Origin: Chloromonas sp. AAM2
Lineage: Eukaryota; Chlorophyta; Chlorophyceae; Chlamydomonadales; Chlamydomonadaceae
NCBI GenBank assembly: GCA_004335635.1
Contig: QAXH01004224.1
Location: 33,439-73,750, forward strand
DNA length: 40,312 bases
Direction: 5' to 3'
Shown: piece by piece, positions 21,101 to 33,100 of the stretch
Layout of the letters: the number at the start of each line of letters is the position of its first letter
Numbering within the stretch: the stretch's first letter is position 1
The notes under the pieces: generated by a model
The model's input: the letters and a program-made list of their open reading frames with translations, nothing else
Told to the model about the DNA's origin: nothing
The model's database searches: none
Made by a program: the position numbers and the translations under genes

Positions 21101-24100
21101 TCGTTTCTTCCTGACAGTTTGAGTGCTGAACGTATTAACATCAAGGTAGGTGCGACAAGTTGCCAGTCAGTGACAGACTATGTTGCATGATGCTGATGCT
21201 GGGTAAGCGGACGACCATGTCAGGCTCACTGACAAGTACCCACAGTGTCCAACAACGACCACATGCCAGCCAGATGCAGGCAATGCCACACTGCAACTCA
21301 CAGCAGCCCACAGCTATCCACATGCCAGCCACATTTTGCTCAACATGACTGCTCAGAATTACAAGTGGAGCTAAATCTCTGCCTTGAAAACTGCCTTGAA
21401 AACAATGTTTTGCCATCTTGTCTTACCATGTAGACGCAGCGCCAAGCACTTGCTGCCACACCTTGTCCTTTTTTTTACCGCTTCCTGCCTTAGGTGACCC
21501 CCTCAGTATCATCAACCTGGCTGCCAGCGCCATGGTACCCCGCCGACCTATAATGATCACGCTGCCCATGCCACCCACATCAACCCACCACCACCCCGCC
21601 ACAGCAGCACAGCCAGCGATCCAAAGCAACCCCCTGCCAAGTGCAGCACCGGACACCCTAGGACAGCAGCAGCAGCAGCAGCAGGCGGCCTTTCCAGAGG
21701 CTCAAGCCATTGTGAACAACCTGCCTCCATATGTCATAACCAGCGCCGCACGTGATGACGCCTGGCAGCCTTCCCTGGGCGCTGACATGCAACAGCCGGA
21801 GATGCATGCAACCATGCAGCATACAGTGCCAGACATGCTAGCCGGCTCGTCACAACCCGAGAAGGGAGGTGTGCAAGGCCTTGGTGGCCGTGTTGGTGAA
21901 AGTGGTGCTGCTAACGGCCAACGACAGGGGCGGGCGCCGGCAGGCGGGGGTTTGCTTGCAGCGGAAGTGGAGCGACCCCGTCGGTCGCCAGCGGACCTGC
22001 AGAACCAGCTGATCATGCAGATGCGCAAGTAAGAGTGCATCACAACACCATTCAGCTACTAATAGTACGAGCATTAGCTCGCACTTCGCTCGTGCAGTGC
22101 TGCCGGGAGTCCAGACAAGCCAACAATAGTGTTACGACAAACAGCTGGCAGTATAGCTCCATGTCGGTATAGTTGGCCCTCTCCTGCTCATGGCAGCGCT
22201 TTCCTATCACGTGATCTCTCCTCGCCAACTGTATTAATTCCGACCCAAAAAGAAACACATGGACATGTTACACGTCACACACACAAACGAAATGCAAGCG
22301 AAAGGGGATGGTTGAGGTTTGGCGAGGTGCAGTCCAGCTGATGTCATCATCATTGACAAGCATGACTGCCTTCCTCCACCATGGTAACCAGCGCCCAAGT
22401 TTCCCAAATCGTGCTGCTGCTGTTCCCGCAGGCTTGATGAGATGGACCGTGTTGGGGCTGAGCTGTCTCAGCTTGAGCACGCGCGCGCCATCGCCGCCAT
22501 GCAGCAGGAGACGCACCGCATAGCGGCCTCACTGGACCAGACGCTCGCGCTGCAGCAGGGCAACGCTACGGCACGGGCAGCGGAGGAACGGGCGGCGACT
22601 AGGGCAGCCGAGCAGGTGAGCTGGCAGGCTCTTTATGGTTTGCCATTGGAGGCTACCATCAACCCTCATAACACCGTGCAAACGGCTGCAAGAGTCAGGC
22701 CAGACGAGCTGAACTCGCGACTGATCCATTGTCAAGCATTACAAGTGTGACAAACCCGGTGGGGTGAGTTGCACATGTCACAGGCCACAAGACAGGCAGC
22801 GGTCAAGCTTTGAAGCATTTCATCCCAGGCTGACAGCTTGACAGCACCTTCATGTTGATTTTCTTCTTCAGTCAAACATGGTCTGACATGACATGTGCCC
22901 GAGTCAAACAACCACCTGAGTCACACATACGTCTGACATGGCATTCATCTGGCCGTCCCCGCAGGAGCAGCGTCTGCTGGCCGTTGCCGAGTCCGTGCGT
23001 CGCGAGCTGCGCAGCGAGTCCCTGTCCCAGCTCAAGGACGTGGCAGCCACCTTTGTGCAGCAGATCAAGTCAAACCGAGTAGCACACGCAGAGGTGTGGG
23101 GAGGGGGGGAAGGGCTGTGAGAGCTGTACAAGCTGGTGCTTCTGTTGACAGCTGTAGAGCTGTTGAGGACGCGTCAAGGCATGGTCCTGTTTGCACTACC
23201 ATGCTCAGCCACCATTACCACCATTACCATTGCCTGCCTGTCGCTGTGACATGTTTTCGATTGCATGCACATGATACACTATAGTTCGACTCATGCACAC
23301 ACACACACACACACACACATGCTTTTCTGCTCACAGGTTCAGACCTCCATCCTGGACCCTGCCCCCGGCCTGCTGGGAGCCATCGGCGGCATGTCGGCCC
23401 TGGGCCAGTCACCGCACACAGCCCGAGTGTCAGTGGGCGTCATGACCAGCCAAAGGTCCTCTGCTGCTGGCAGCGGTGACAGGAGGGGAGGTCTACTGTC
23501 GGCGAGTGGCAGTGGGCTGTATGCGGAGCCAAGTACTGAGAAGGTGCGACCTGGGAAGAATGAGAAGCGTTGGTGGTCATCATTACCATCAGATGGCATA
23601 TCGTCAGATGCTCGTTTTGCAGCCTGTGGTTTTGCAGCTTGCTGTGCTGCAGACCAAGCAGCGGTGATGGTGTCGGTGGTGTGAGGTGTGATGTGGTGTG
23701 ATGTGGTGCGGCAAAGCTTAGCACTGACATGATGTTGAATCTCATGAGGTTGGGACAGATGTTGGGACAGATGGCATGTGAGAATTACAGGCGATAGCAT
23801 GTGGTGTTGGGACAGCGGTTGGCATGTGAGTGTTACGGGCGATAGCATATGATGTGATGAGCATGATTCTAAAACACACTGGAATACTGAACTTGACATG
23901 TCTTGCTCAACAGGACACCGTCATCAGCGAAATGTACACGACCCTGGACATGGAAAGCGAAAGCGATCAACCTTCCACCATCCTCACCCACACCCACACA
24001 CGCCAGCGGAGCTCATCAACCACCTTGACCGCTACCAGGCCCATGGGTGCAACAACAACCATTGGTGATGATACGATCATGGAGGATACCTTGCCTGGAA

Positions 24101-27100
24101 TGGACGGGTCAGGGTCGATAGAGGACGATATCTCACAGGGGTCGCGGGACAGCGGAGCCCGGCGCACGGCAGGCAGTGGCACGTACAGTCTTGACTTTGT
24201 GCAGCAGACGAGCGGGGCTGCGGGAAGTGAAGGGTCGTTTAGTGTGGAGTTTGAGCGGCGGCAGGCGAAGGGAGGGCCCGGGTCGGGAAGCGGGCAAGTG
24301 GTCGGTGCAAGCGGCTCCCTGAGTGGGCAGGAGGTTGGGACGGTTTCTGATTCGTTGCTGGGTGGCGGTGGAACAGGGGTGGTGCGCCGGAGACGCACAT
24401 CCGGTGGCGGAAGTGTGAGTAGCATTGTGGATAACTTGGGTGGCAGCGGGGGCGGTGCGGTGACGCAGCATGTGCCGGGAAGTGCGGGCAGGCGGGAGGC
24501 GGAGCCGGGCACACCGGGGGCAAGCAGTGCCGGCCTGAGGACCCCTCTCACGGACATACGAGCCACTGCCAAAGGTGTGTACATGTGTTTGCTCTGTATC
24601 AAGCGGCTTTCCCCTGCAATGGGTTTTGGAATGCAGCTGACCTGTGATGGTATGATCCACGAACTGTAACAACCCACGTCTCTACCTGATCTCATGTCAT
24701 ACAGCTATGTCTTCTTGGGTGTTGTGTTTTCACTACCAGTCTACTCCTGTTGCCTCCCTCGGCAGCTGTGTGGCGGTGTTGCTGCCAGGTCGCAAACCGC
24801 TCCGTCTTAGGCTATCAGTCTCTCTTATTCTCTTATATTCACTTATTCTCACATACGTGTCCTAGGCTATCAGTCTCACTTACCTCGCACATACGTGTCT
24901 TAGGCTATCAGTCTCTCTCATTCTCTTATATTCACGTATTCTCACATACATGCCCTAGGCTGTCAGTCTCACTTACCTCTCACATCCGTGTCTTAGGCTA
25001 TCAGTCTCACTTATCTGTCACGCACGTGTCCTGTCCAGGCGAGCTCGGCGTCCCCGAGGCTGAGCTGCTGGAGATGATGCAGCAGGTGGAGGCCTCGGCA
25101 CTCGCTGAGCTGACCCACCTACAGGCGCGGCGGGCGGAGGTGGAGGCGGCGGCAGCGGAACACCTGCACAAGGTGTGCAGGACTACATAAGGTTGTCGCC
25201 ACGATCTGGGCGCCTTGCTATCGTACGCGCTTAGTGCATGTGGACCACCCAGCTGCTGTTGGGTAACCGCCACATGCAGGCACCTATGAAGCGTACCCAT
25301 GGCAACACCCATGTCCTCTCATTTGACCCTTCATTTGACCCTTGCTGTCCTCATTTGACCCATGACCCCTCATTTGACCCATGACCCATGACATCATTTG
25401 ACCCTTGTCCTCATTTGACCCATGACCCATTGATCCATGACCCATGACATCATTTGACCCATGACTCATGACATCATTTGACCCATGACCCATGACATCA
25501 TTTGACCCATGACCCATGACATCATTGGACCCATGACCCATGTCATCATTTGACCCATGACCCATGACATCATTGGACCCTTGTCCTCATGTGACCCATG
25601 ACCCCTCATTTGACCCTTGCTGTCCTCTCACTTGACTCCATATGCTGCGATCGTCCAAGGCCACTCAATGCTGATGAGGGTAAACTGCCGCATACGAGTC
25701 CCCAGGCGCACAGTTTGGCAAGTGATCCTGCTCTCGCGACCAGTGCCCTGGTGGTACATTCATCCCTCAATTGCATGCTATCGCCAGCTTCACACCCCAT
25801 ATGCACACCATTATTTCAGCAGTCTCATGGTGATGGCTGGTAACCGCTGTGGGGGTGACATGTGCACGCTTTGACAGCTGCTTGCGCCTCGTGGGACTAG
25901 TGCGCCCATCTCATGCGACAGATATACCCCTCAATCGCCTGCTTCCCAAACACATGAAATGCGTGCAGGCAACCCAGTGTAAGCCACTATTGAGCATGCA
26001 AGCATGCTATGATTCCAGCTGCGTCAATGTGTATGATCAGCAATTGTCATGCCTGCAGTTGGCGCGTCATCTGAGTGCTGCGGGCAGTGCTGACCAGCGT
26101 GTGGCGCTCATGGGGGCGGAACTCAAGTTGAAACTCAAGGTACGCACAGCCACGCAAGGCAAGGGTCGACATGCATCAGCAGGGAAACCCAGCTGGAGTG
26201 AATGAAGGTGGCCATCTTGTGAAGGCCATATCTTGCTGACCTTGACCCGCTTGACTCTTCACTGCCTGATTCTGTGACAAACAAACAAACAAACAAACAG
26301 TCCACACACAAACTACATGCACAGGCTGTGCACGTACTCCGCTCGTATTCTGCGCTTGGTGCTGAGAGTGAACTGAGCTGTGCCTCATTGTTCCACACCG
26401 TGCTGTACACTGGCTGATTGGCTGCAGCAACTTGATTGTCTTTCGATGTGTGCAGTTAAACATGGAGTGTGGCTCCATTGAGAGGCAGATCCTGGCGGTG
26501 AAGGATGACCTCACACTCAAGAAAGTGCAGGTGAGAAGCAGACCAGGGATAAGTGTGCAAGGGCTGTCACAGGGGCAGGAGGAGGGGCTTGCCATGAGAA
26601 TGATGGGTTTGAAAGAGACTCTTGTGCTATCTGGGGTAGTCTTCCCACTCTCTTCCTCCTGCGGTTGCACACATGCATGTAGCCTGTGGCTCTCGTGCTG
26701 ATATCCATGCTAGCTGTACCAGCCTGGCAGGAATTGCTCAGCAGATGAATGGTCTGCGCATCCTCCTGATGGCCCTTCACGGCCACATGGCACGCAGCAT
26801 TTATGGACAGGTGCACCTGGCGGAGTGGCGGGGTCTCGAATTCCATGCTGCCTGGCTCTGGGTGACGTGCAGATGCATCAGCTGCATCGCCTGGTGGCCA
26901 CACTGAGCACTCCCGCCTCCTCTGTGCGCGTTGGTCCTCGCACGGGCACCGCGCATCGGACACCCACACAAGCGCGGGCAGCGGCCGGCACGCCTACCCG
27001 CTCCGTGGCCACCATGCAACCCTCTGGAGGTGCAGGTGAGCAAGCTAGCGGCAGTGATTGCTAAAGTACCAGTTCGAGATTTGAGAAGATGCCTATTGTC

Positions 27101-30100
27101 AAGCATTTGCGATGGTCAATGCAACAACTAAGCTACAGGATGTTGATAAACCAGGGAGGGGCTACTGCAAGACTTCAACAGCCTGCTGTTGAATGTATAA
27201 GCCTGCGGCACTTGGGAAACACTTAACGATGTCACTAGTCGCGATCAATGCCAATGCCAGTGGTATTGTGCCTGGCAACTGGTATCGTGGCGATCCCACT
27301 GGACGCAAGCTGTGTCATGCATTGGCGCCAATGATGATGCATGGTAACGTGCTGATGCTCCAGGCATCAGCTCTGCGTTGGACTCTGCCTACACGCAAGA
27401 CTTCGATGTGAGCGGGGCGAACACATCATCGGTGGCAGAGGACAGTCGCCTGGGTCGCAGCGCAAGCCCATCTACGTCCAGCATTCCCAGTAAGCCGGCT
27501 GGTAACGCATTCTGATGTGCCTCCTTCAGCTTCTTGTCGATTCAAATGATCCAAATGCTCGCGTTCAAGTCCTATGACGCCACCTGCGTTCGCAGCGGCT
27601 GTTCATCGGCCCTCTGCCAAGGCTCGGGGGCGTCTTGCCTCAACGATTGAGATTGAAGAAGAAGATGGTGTCGAGATGGATGAAGAGGCGCAGGAAGTGC
27701 AAGAAGATATCGTGTCGGATCAATCGTTCCGTCTGCCGGGATCTCGCAGCGCGTCTCTGATCAGCGACGAACGCTCTGACCGCCATGTGGCGACGCGGTT
27801 GCGAGGTAAGCCTGGCAAATGTGTGTGCATGCCGACTCTGACCTCATCAGTCTTCGACGCATACCACCAATCCAGTGAAGTCTGCACGTTTCTTTAGTTT
27901 AGACTTCCAAGATTGCCCCATGACTGCTTCCTATGACTGCGTATGACTGTATTGGAGGCACTAAATGACTGCTGGGAAAGCGAGTGGCCGACAGCATCTT
28001 GGTTACCATTACTTGCTGCGTTGCCGCAGGCCCGTCCGTTTTCCAGTCCACCAGTGGCGTGAGTGACTCGCCCCTGAGCGCCTCAGCCGCACACACCTCC
28101 TCGTCCGAGTTGGAGCGGCAGGCTCGCGTGCTCAGAGAGGAGCTCAAGAGGAAGCAGAAGCAGCTGCAAAAACACCAACGACAACAGGTAACTCGGCGCT
28201 GTTGTAGGTCTTGTACTGCATGCTTACCAGTGCCGAATGTTACACTCCACTTTCTGGTGAGTCAACTCCCAGCAAGGCCCTAGATAGACGCCGCCAAGTG
28301 TTGGATGCGTTATCTCAAACCTACTACAACTGTCTTGTCCTCTGCTTCAGGCCACCTTGCACGCGTCATGCTCCTGCATGTCACCACTATTCTATCGCAG
28401 GCCATTGACGCTCTGCATCAGGAAATCGCTGCTGTGGACACTCAGTTGCGGGCCAGCAAGCAGGCTCCAGCGCCCACTGCTGCCAAGGGCGGTGCAGCTG
28501 TCATGCGCTCAAAGCCTGCAGGTAAGGCATGCTTTCGCTACAATTGGGTTTTCATCCCCATGACTCAGAATGAGTTTGTCAACTGCCTAAACTGGTGAAC
28601 ATGGGCCTAGGAAGTCAATCTCCGCTTCAGCTCTGAATCCGAGATGTTCGAGCCTCCGGCTGCCTGGTCCAACCCTGCCGTTCACGCACATTGGTTTGAG
28701 CCCGCCCGTTCAGACATACTAAGCCGTCACAGTCTGGTGGTACCGTCACAGTCTGTGGTGGTACCGTCACAGTCTGTGGTGGTACCGTCACAGTCTGTGG
28801 TGGTACCGTCACAGTCTGTGGTGGTACAAGTCTTCACTGATCGAACGTTGCACTTGAAGGTGGACGTGGTGACTCCTCTACCATCGCCAGTGACACCTAC
28901 AGTCGGTTGTCCGACCAGGAGGCACGTGGGCCAGTAAGCGGCAGCACGGGCCGGGGCAGCAGCAGCGCCGCCTCCGTGATGGACTCACAGTCCGCTGCTA
29001 GTGTGTCGGGCTCACTGGAGGCATCACAGGTGCGGAAGGCCGTGCATGCCGCTATGCAGAGCTATGCAGAGCACATGTGCCCTCACAACCACATGGTGAC
29101 GTTTGCTTCCGACCGTTTGTACACCATGCGACGGCCATTGACAGTTGTTCAGATCCCCTTGATGTCATGAGTTAGCACATGAAGAGAATGATAGGATCTG
29201 GCCGGGGTTGAGCACATGACAGAATGAGAATATATACGCGTGCCCTCACGATCATTTCGGTTTGTTTGCGCTCATCCCGCTGCTTGCATCAGTGATCATG
29301 CGACAGTCACTGTTGGGAGGTCACGGGATCTGCACATGGATCCATCACATGGAATGGAATGAGATTGTGGCGCTGGTCCAAGGGTAGCAAGGGCCACAGA
29401 CGGGAAGGGCAGTCCGGTCATCACGGGCAAGGAGTGCTGGCACCCAGGGGCAGGGCGTGCCGCCACCAGGCAATAGTGAATGAACGGGCAGACACCCATC
29501 GGATGCCATATGTATTTCACCGTGATTCACAGACGGGCTGTTTGATGAATGAGAATGCGGCGCTGGTCCAAGGGTAGCAAGGGTCAATGACAGGCAGGGC
29601 GTGCATGTAAGAAACGGCAGGGAATCATCGATTCAGCCACGTGCCTTGTGTCACCCCACAGGTGCAGTCACGTGACGACTCACGTGATGGCACTGAGGAC
29701 GTTTCCTCGGAAACCAGCCAGCGGCGCTCTCGGCACCGGCCTGTGCCCAAGCAGCCGCAAGCACAGGTGAACTGCACATTGGGAACTAGGGTGGCTGCCA
29801 CACTGGACATTGGACATTGCTGTTGACATCGCACTTCAGACAAGAGAAACACATCACCTGACTCAATAATAGCACTTCAAGACAAGCGATTCAAAGAGTG
29901 TCTGCCGATGCGGCATGGGGTGGGCTCTGAAGCGTTGCCTGTCTGATCTGTATGCCGCCATGAAATGTGTGATCGCTTTGTTGTTGAGTTCCAGGCACGT
30001 GACAGCCGCCAGCGGGGCCGGTTGGGCGACAGCGGTGATTCTCTGGAGGAAGCTGCCCGGCAGGTGCACCTGCTGCAGCAGCAGCTGGAGGACAAACAAA

Positions 30101-33100
30101 AGGAAGTGAGTGGACTAGACTGACCCTGGACGTGAGCGCCAGATGCGTGCAGGGCCCAGGTCCCTGCACACAAGCCACGCGCCTCGTGATCAGCAGGAGT
30201 GGGCACTAGGTGTTCACCAGCCGTGGCAACAACCCTGTCGATACACTTGCATCCGAGTCTGCTGCGTGCTTGTCAGTTGGTTCAGTATAAATTTTTCCAT
30301 TCCAAAATGGCTGATTTTCAAGCTGCAGCTGTAGGCCCACTTGCTAGCATTTAATCTCCAAAGTGAACCTGCGAATGCTGTTGAGCTTTTGGAGCCAGGG
30401 CTGAGGCTCTGCTGCTGTACTGTGCGCTATGTGTTGCTGTGATTGTGTGCCTGAGCCTTGATTCGCTTGTACTGTGTGCCTTTGGGTTGCCGCAACCCCC
30501 AGGCCCGGCGCACACAGTTGGCTGCTCAGCGCGCTCAGCTGGAGCAGAAGCTAGCCGCTGCCAGCCATGACATCGCCACGGCCCAGGCGCTGATGCAACG
30601 CAGTGCACACTCACCACGCCCTGCAGCGCCCACAGGTGAGCACATGCATTAGGTTTACGAAGAGTGTTTTCAAGCTTGAACGGGGGGGTTTCAAGTTCAA
30701 GTACTGCGGGTTTAGGACTTGCTTCTGCTGTGCAGTGCGTTGCTTTTGTTACTGTTATGACTTGGCCTGCAATTTGATTCAGCTGCACACGGTCAGCTCA
30801 AGCACTGAGTTACCATTATCATCACCACCACCATCATTACCATCAGCATCATCAACGTGTTGCAAGAGGTATCACCCAGTCATCAACTTCATCTGAACTC
30901 GAACCTGACTATGCAGCTGGTCGCTTTGCCCAGACCTTGCTGCACAGCTGGTTGCATTTGATATTGTTAAGGGTTTGGTCTAGGATCAATTCTGCTGCAT
31001 ACGCTGTGTTGGTCTGTCATTGCAGGCCATCCCCGCTCGCACCCCTTGCAAGAGCCAGTGCGAGCCTCTGCGCCCGCCCGCCAGCAGCAACCGCCCCCAC
31101 AGGACACCTCCGGCTCTGTGCCCTGGACCACATACAGCGAGAGCTTTGAGACAGGGGCCGGCGGGGCGAGGGGCGGTGATGGCGGGAGCAGCAGCAGCAT
31201 TGCGGAGGAAGGCAGCGGCGGCCTGGTGGGGCTGAGAGGGTTCCGTAGCAGCAGTATTGCAGAGGAGGAGGTCGCACAGGTGCCGTCGCAAGTGTTGGGT
31301 GGCCGTAGTGCGTCGCAGGTGGGTGTCCATGCATTACTTCATGAAGCAATCATTGTTTTGATCAAGTGCTGTGCTGTGGCACAACAAACAGCTTGCACTA
31401 CCATGATTGTGATGAACTCTGTGAGTGCGCCGTTCTGTGCATGTCCCAGAATGGGCCACGTCTGCAACATGTAAGGAACAGTTGCTTCATGGCCACATTT
31501 GGGCAGCTTTGACCGTCATGTGCCATACCACAGGCTGGACACCACCGGTACCTCGCTCAGCCCAGCAGCTCCTCAGGCGCTGGTGACAGCCAGGCCAGCC
31601 AGTCAGCAGAGCACAGCGGCTCGCACATACCCAGCGAAGGGCCGGGCCATGCGAGCGGCGGGGCGGGCAGCAGGAGCCGGGGCAGGACGGCCACCACAGG
31701 GGACATCACAGGCAGCATTGGCTACTCTCAAGTAAGTAGAATCTGTTTGTGATCATCTGGCTCAAGTGATGCGCCTATGTCAGTGGTTGGCGTGTGTGTG
31801 ACCTTTGTCACATAGCATTCTGAGGTGTGCCCATGGCATTGTTGTTGGCTTGTGGCCTTGGCCAAGCGTCGTGGTCTTGTCGACAAGGTGTTGCACACGC
31901 TCAAGTTGGAAGGCTTTGCCTTGTTGTGTTGCGTGTTGTATGGTCCGTGAGCAGCTGTGTTTGCTGCCCGCACGCAGACGCTGACTGTTGTTTTCCTTTG
32001 CCTTCACAGGATATCAGTGACGCCGCACAGCCGCGGGGCGGTGCCAGCGGCAGTGGCGCAGCTGCCACATCCGGAGAGGGCGACGGCAGCATTCAGTACT
32101 CACAGGACCCGGTGTCAGGCAGCCGCCCTCATGAGACATCAGACGACACGCCACAGGTAACCTTTCTAAGCATACCAGACAGAAGCTTGCTGATAGTATC
32201 ATACACCTGTGCTGCTGATGTTGCTGATTAGTAGTACTTCTTCCTTGTATCACATTCTTACAGAAGCTGTGTTCGTTGCGCCTTATATCCCAAACACACT
32301 TGCCGTACGTTTGCAGGACTTGTTGGCTGGATTGCTGGACATTGCGGATCTGCAGGACCAGCTGACAGAGCCCCAGCAGGTGCGGGAGAGATACCTACGT
32401 GCGGTTGCCATGCATCAGATGTATTGTTGCTGGTTTGGTCCTGCGGTACCGTGGGTTTACCCACGGTGATAGGATATGTAATGATGAATGATGTGAGACT
32501 TTGGCTGCTGGGAAGGAAATGACTCAGGCACATAGGGTGGTAACAAATGGAGCTGAGTCAGTTGGGTGCGATGTTCTTTTACAATTGGTTTTCTGCTCCG
32601 CAGTTGCTTACAGATTTATGCAAACCTGTTGCAACGTAGCCGTCAAATGCTTGTGTCAAACCATCTCTTGCCTCCATGCAGCATACAGGAATGCGATGCT
32701 GGCATCTGACCACCCTACAGGTCCAGGATGACATTATGGATGTCACAGGGGAGGTGCCAGGCCACAGCGCAAGCACCGGCGAAGAAGCCTACACAATCAA
32801 CTCGGGGATGTCAGTTGCAGCGGTTTCTGCAGCCGTTTCTGGCCATGGCCAGGCGTCTGCCAGCTCGCTCGGCGGGGAGGTGGAGTACAGCGAGGATACA
32901 CTTGTGCCTGGCGGGAGCGGGGACGGGGCGACCAGCAGGGCGCCTAGTAGTGTGTCAGGGGATGGTGGGCTGGGCAGCGAGCATGCCAGCAAGGCGGCAA
33001 GCAGCATTTCAGGTGCTGATCCTAAGGTTGGTGCAAGCGAGCACAGCAGCAAGGCGGCAAGCAGTGTCTCCGGGGCAAGCGCGGGTGCGGGCGGCCGAAG

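Larger units (their letters stand above)
22432..24574 (+). other. Giant gene, exons 18-21: coiled coil and first YSxDF motifs
   Basis: Exons 22432-22615, 22965-23093, 23337-23543, 23914-24574. Exons 18-19 are one continuous helix across a phase-0 intron (RVGAELSQLEHARAIAAMQQ, then EQRLLAVAESVRRELRSESL). Exon 21 is long, Gly/Ser-rich, and carries the first two copies of the recurring motif, TYSLDF (24181-24198) and SFSVEFE (24235-24255). Confidence 0.82.
25039..27805 (+). other. Giant gene, exons 22-27: short helical exons
   Basis: Exons 25039-25172, 26059-26139, 26456-26530, 26873-27035, 27364-27489 (or 27501), 27596-27805. Exons 22-24 are charged helices (AELLEMMQQVEASALAEL; ALMGAELKLKLK; IERQILAVKDDLTLKKVQ). 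Exon 26 has AYTQDFD (27387-27407); its donor can be GTAAGC after 27489 or GTAACG after 27501, both in the same phase. Exon 27 has an acidic run (IEIEEEDGVEMDEEAQE). Confidence 0.75.
28030..30635 (+). other. Giant gene, exons 28-33: Lys/Gln-rich coiled coils
   Basis: Exons 28030-28187, 28401-28521, 28860-29029, 29662-29766, 29995-30105, 30503-30635. Exon 28 ends in LREELKRKQKQLQKHQRQQ and continues in exon 29 (AIDALHQEIAAVDTQLRA). A second coil spans exons 32-33 (VHLLQQQLEDKQKE joined to ARRTQLAAQRAQLEQKL). These short basic coils flanked by Ser-rich linkers resemble the layout of CEP350-type proteins; this is a resemblance of style, not an alignment. Confidence 0.78.

Noticed and set aside
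19934..21190. A 418-residue plus-strand open frame through the gap
   Set aside because: It reads through the 20295-20562 intron; only its part from 20563 is coding, in frame with exon 15 after splicing.
25284..25565. Minus-strand Gly-His-Gly-Ser-Asn-Asp repeat protein
   Set aside because: It is a translation of the intronic minisatellite.
24803..25621. CRISPR-like array
   Set aside because: Units are adjacent and degenerate, with no unique spacers, and the context is an intron of a eukaryotic gene.
28644..28937. VVVPSQS-repeat open frame
   Set aside because: It is a 21-bp tandem repeat inside intron 29; frame open only because 21 is a multiple of three.
30936..31350. Minus-strand frames opposite exon 34
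   Set aside because: Shadows of a Ser/Gly-rich exon; the plus-strand exon is phase-consistent with its neighbours.
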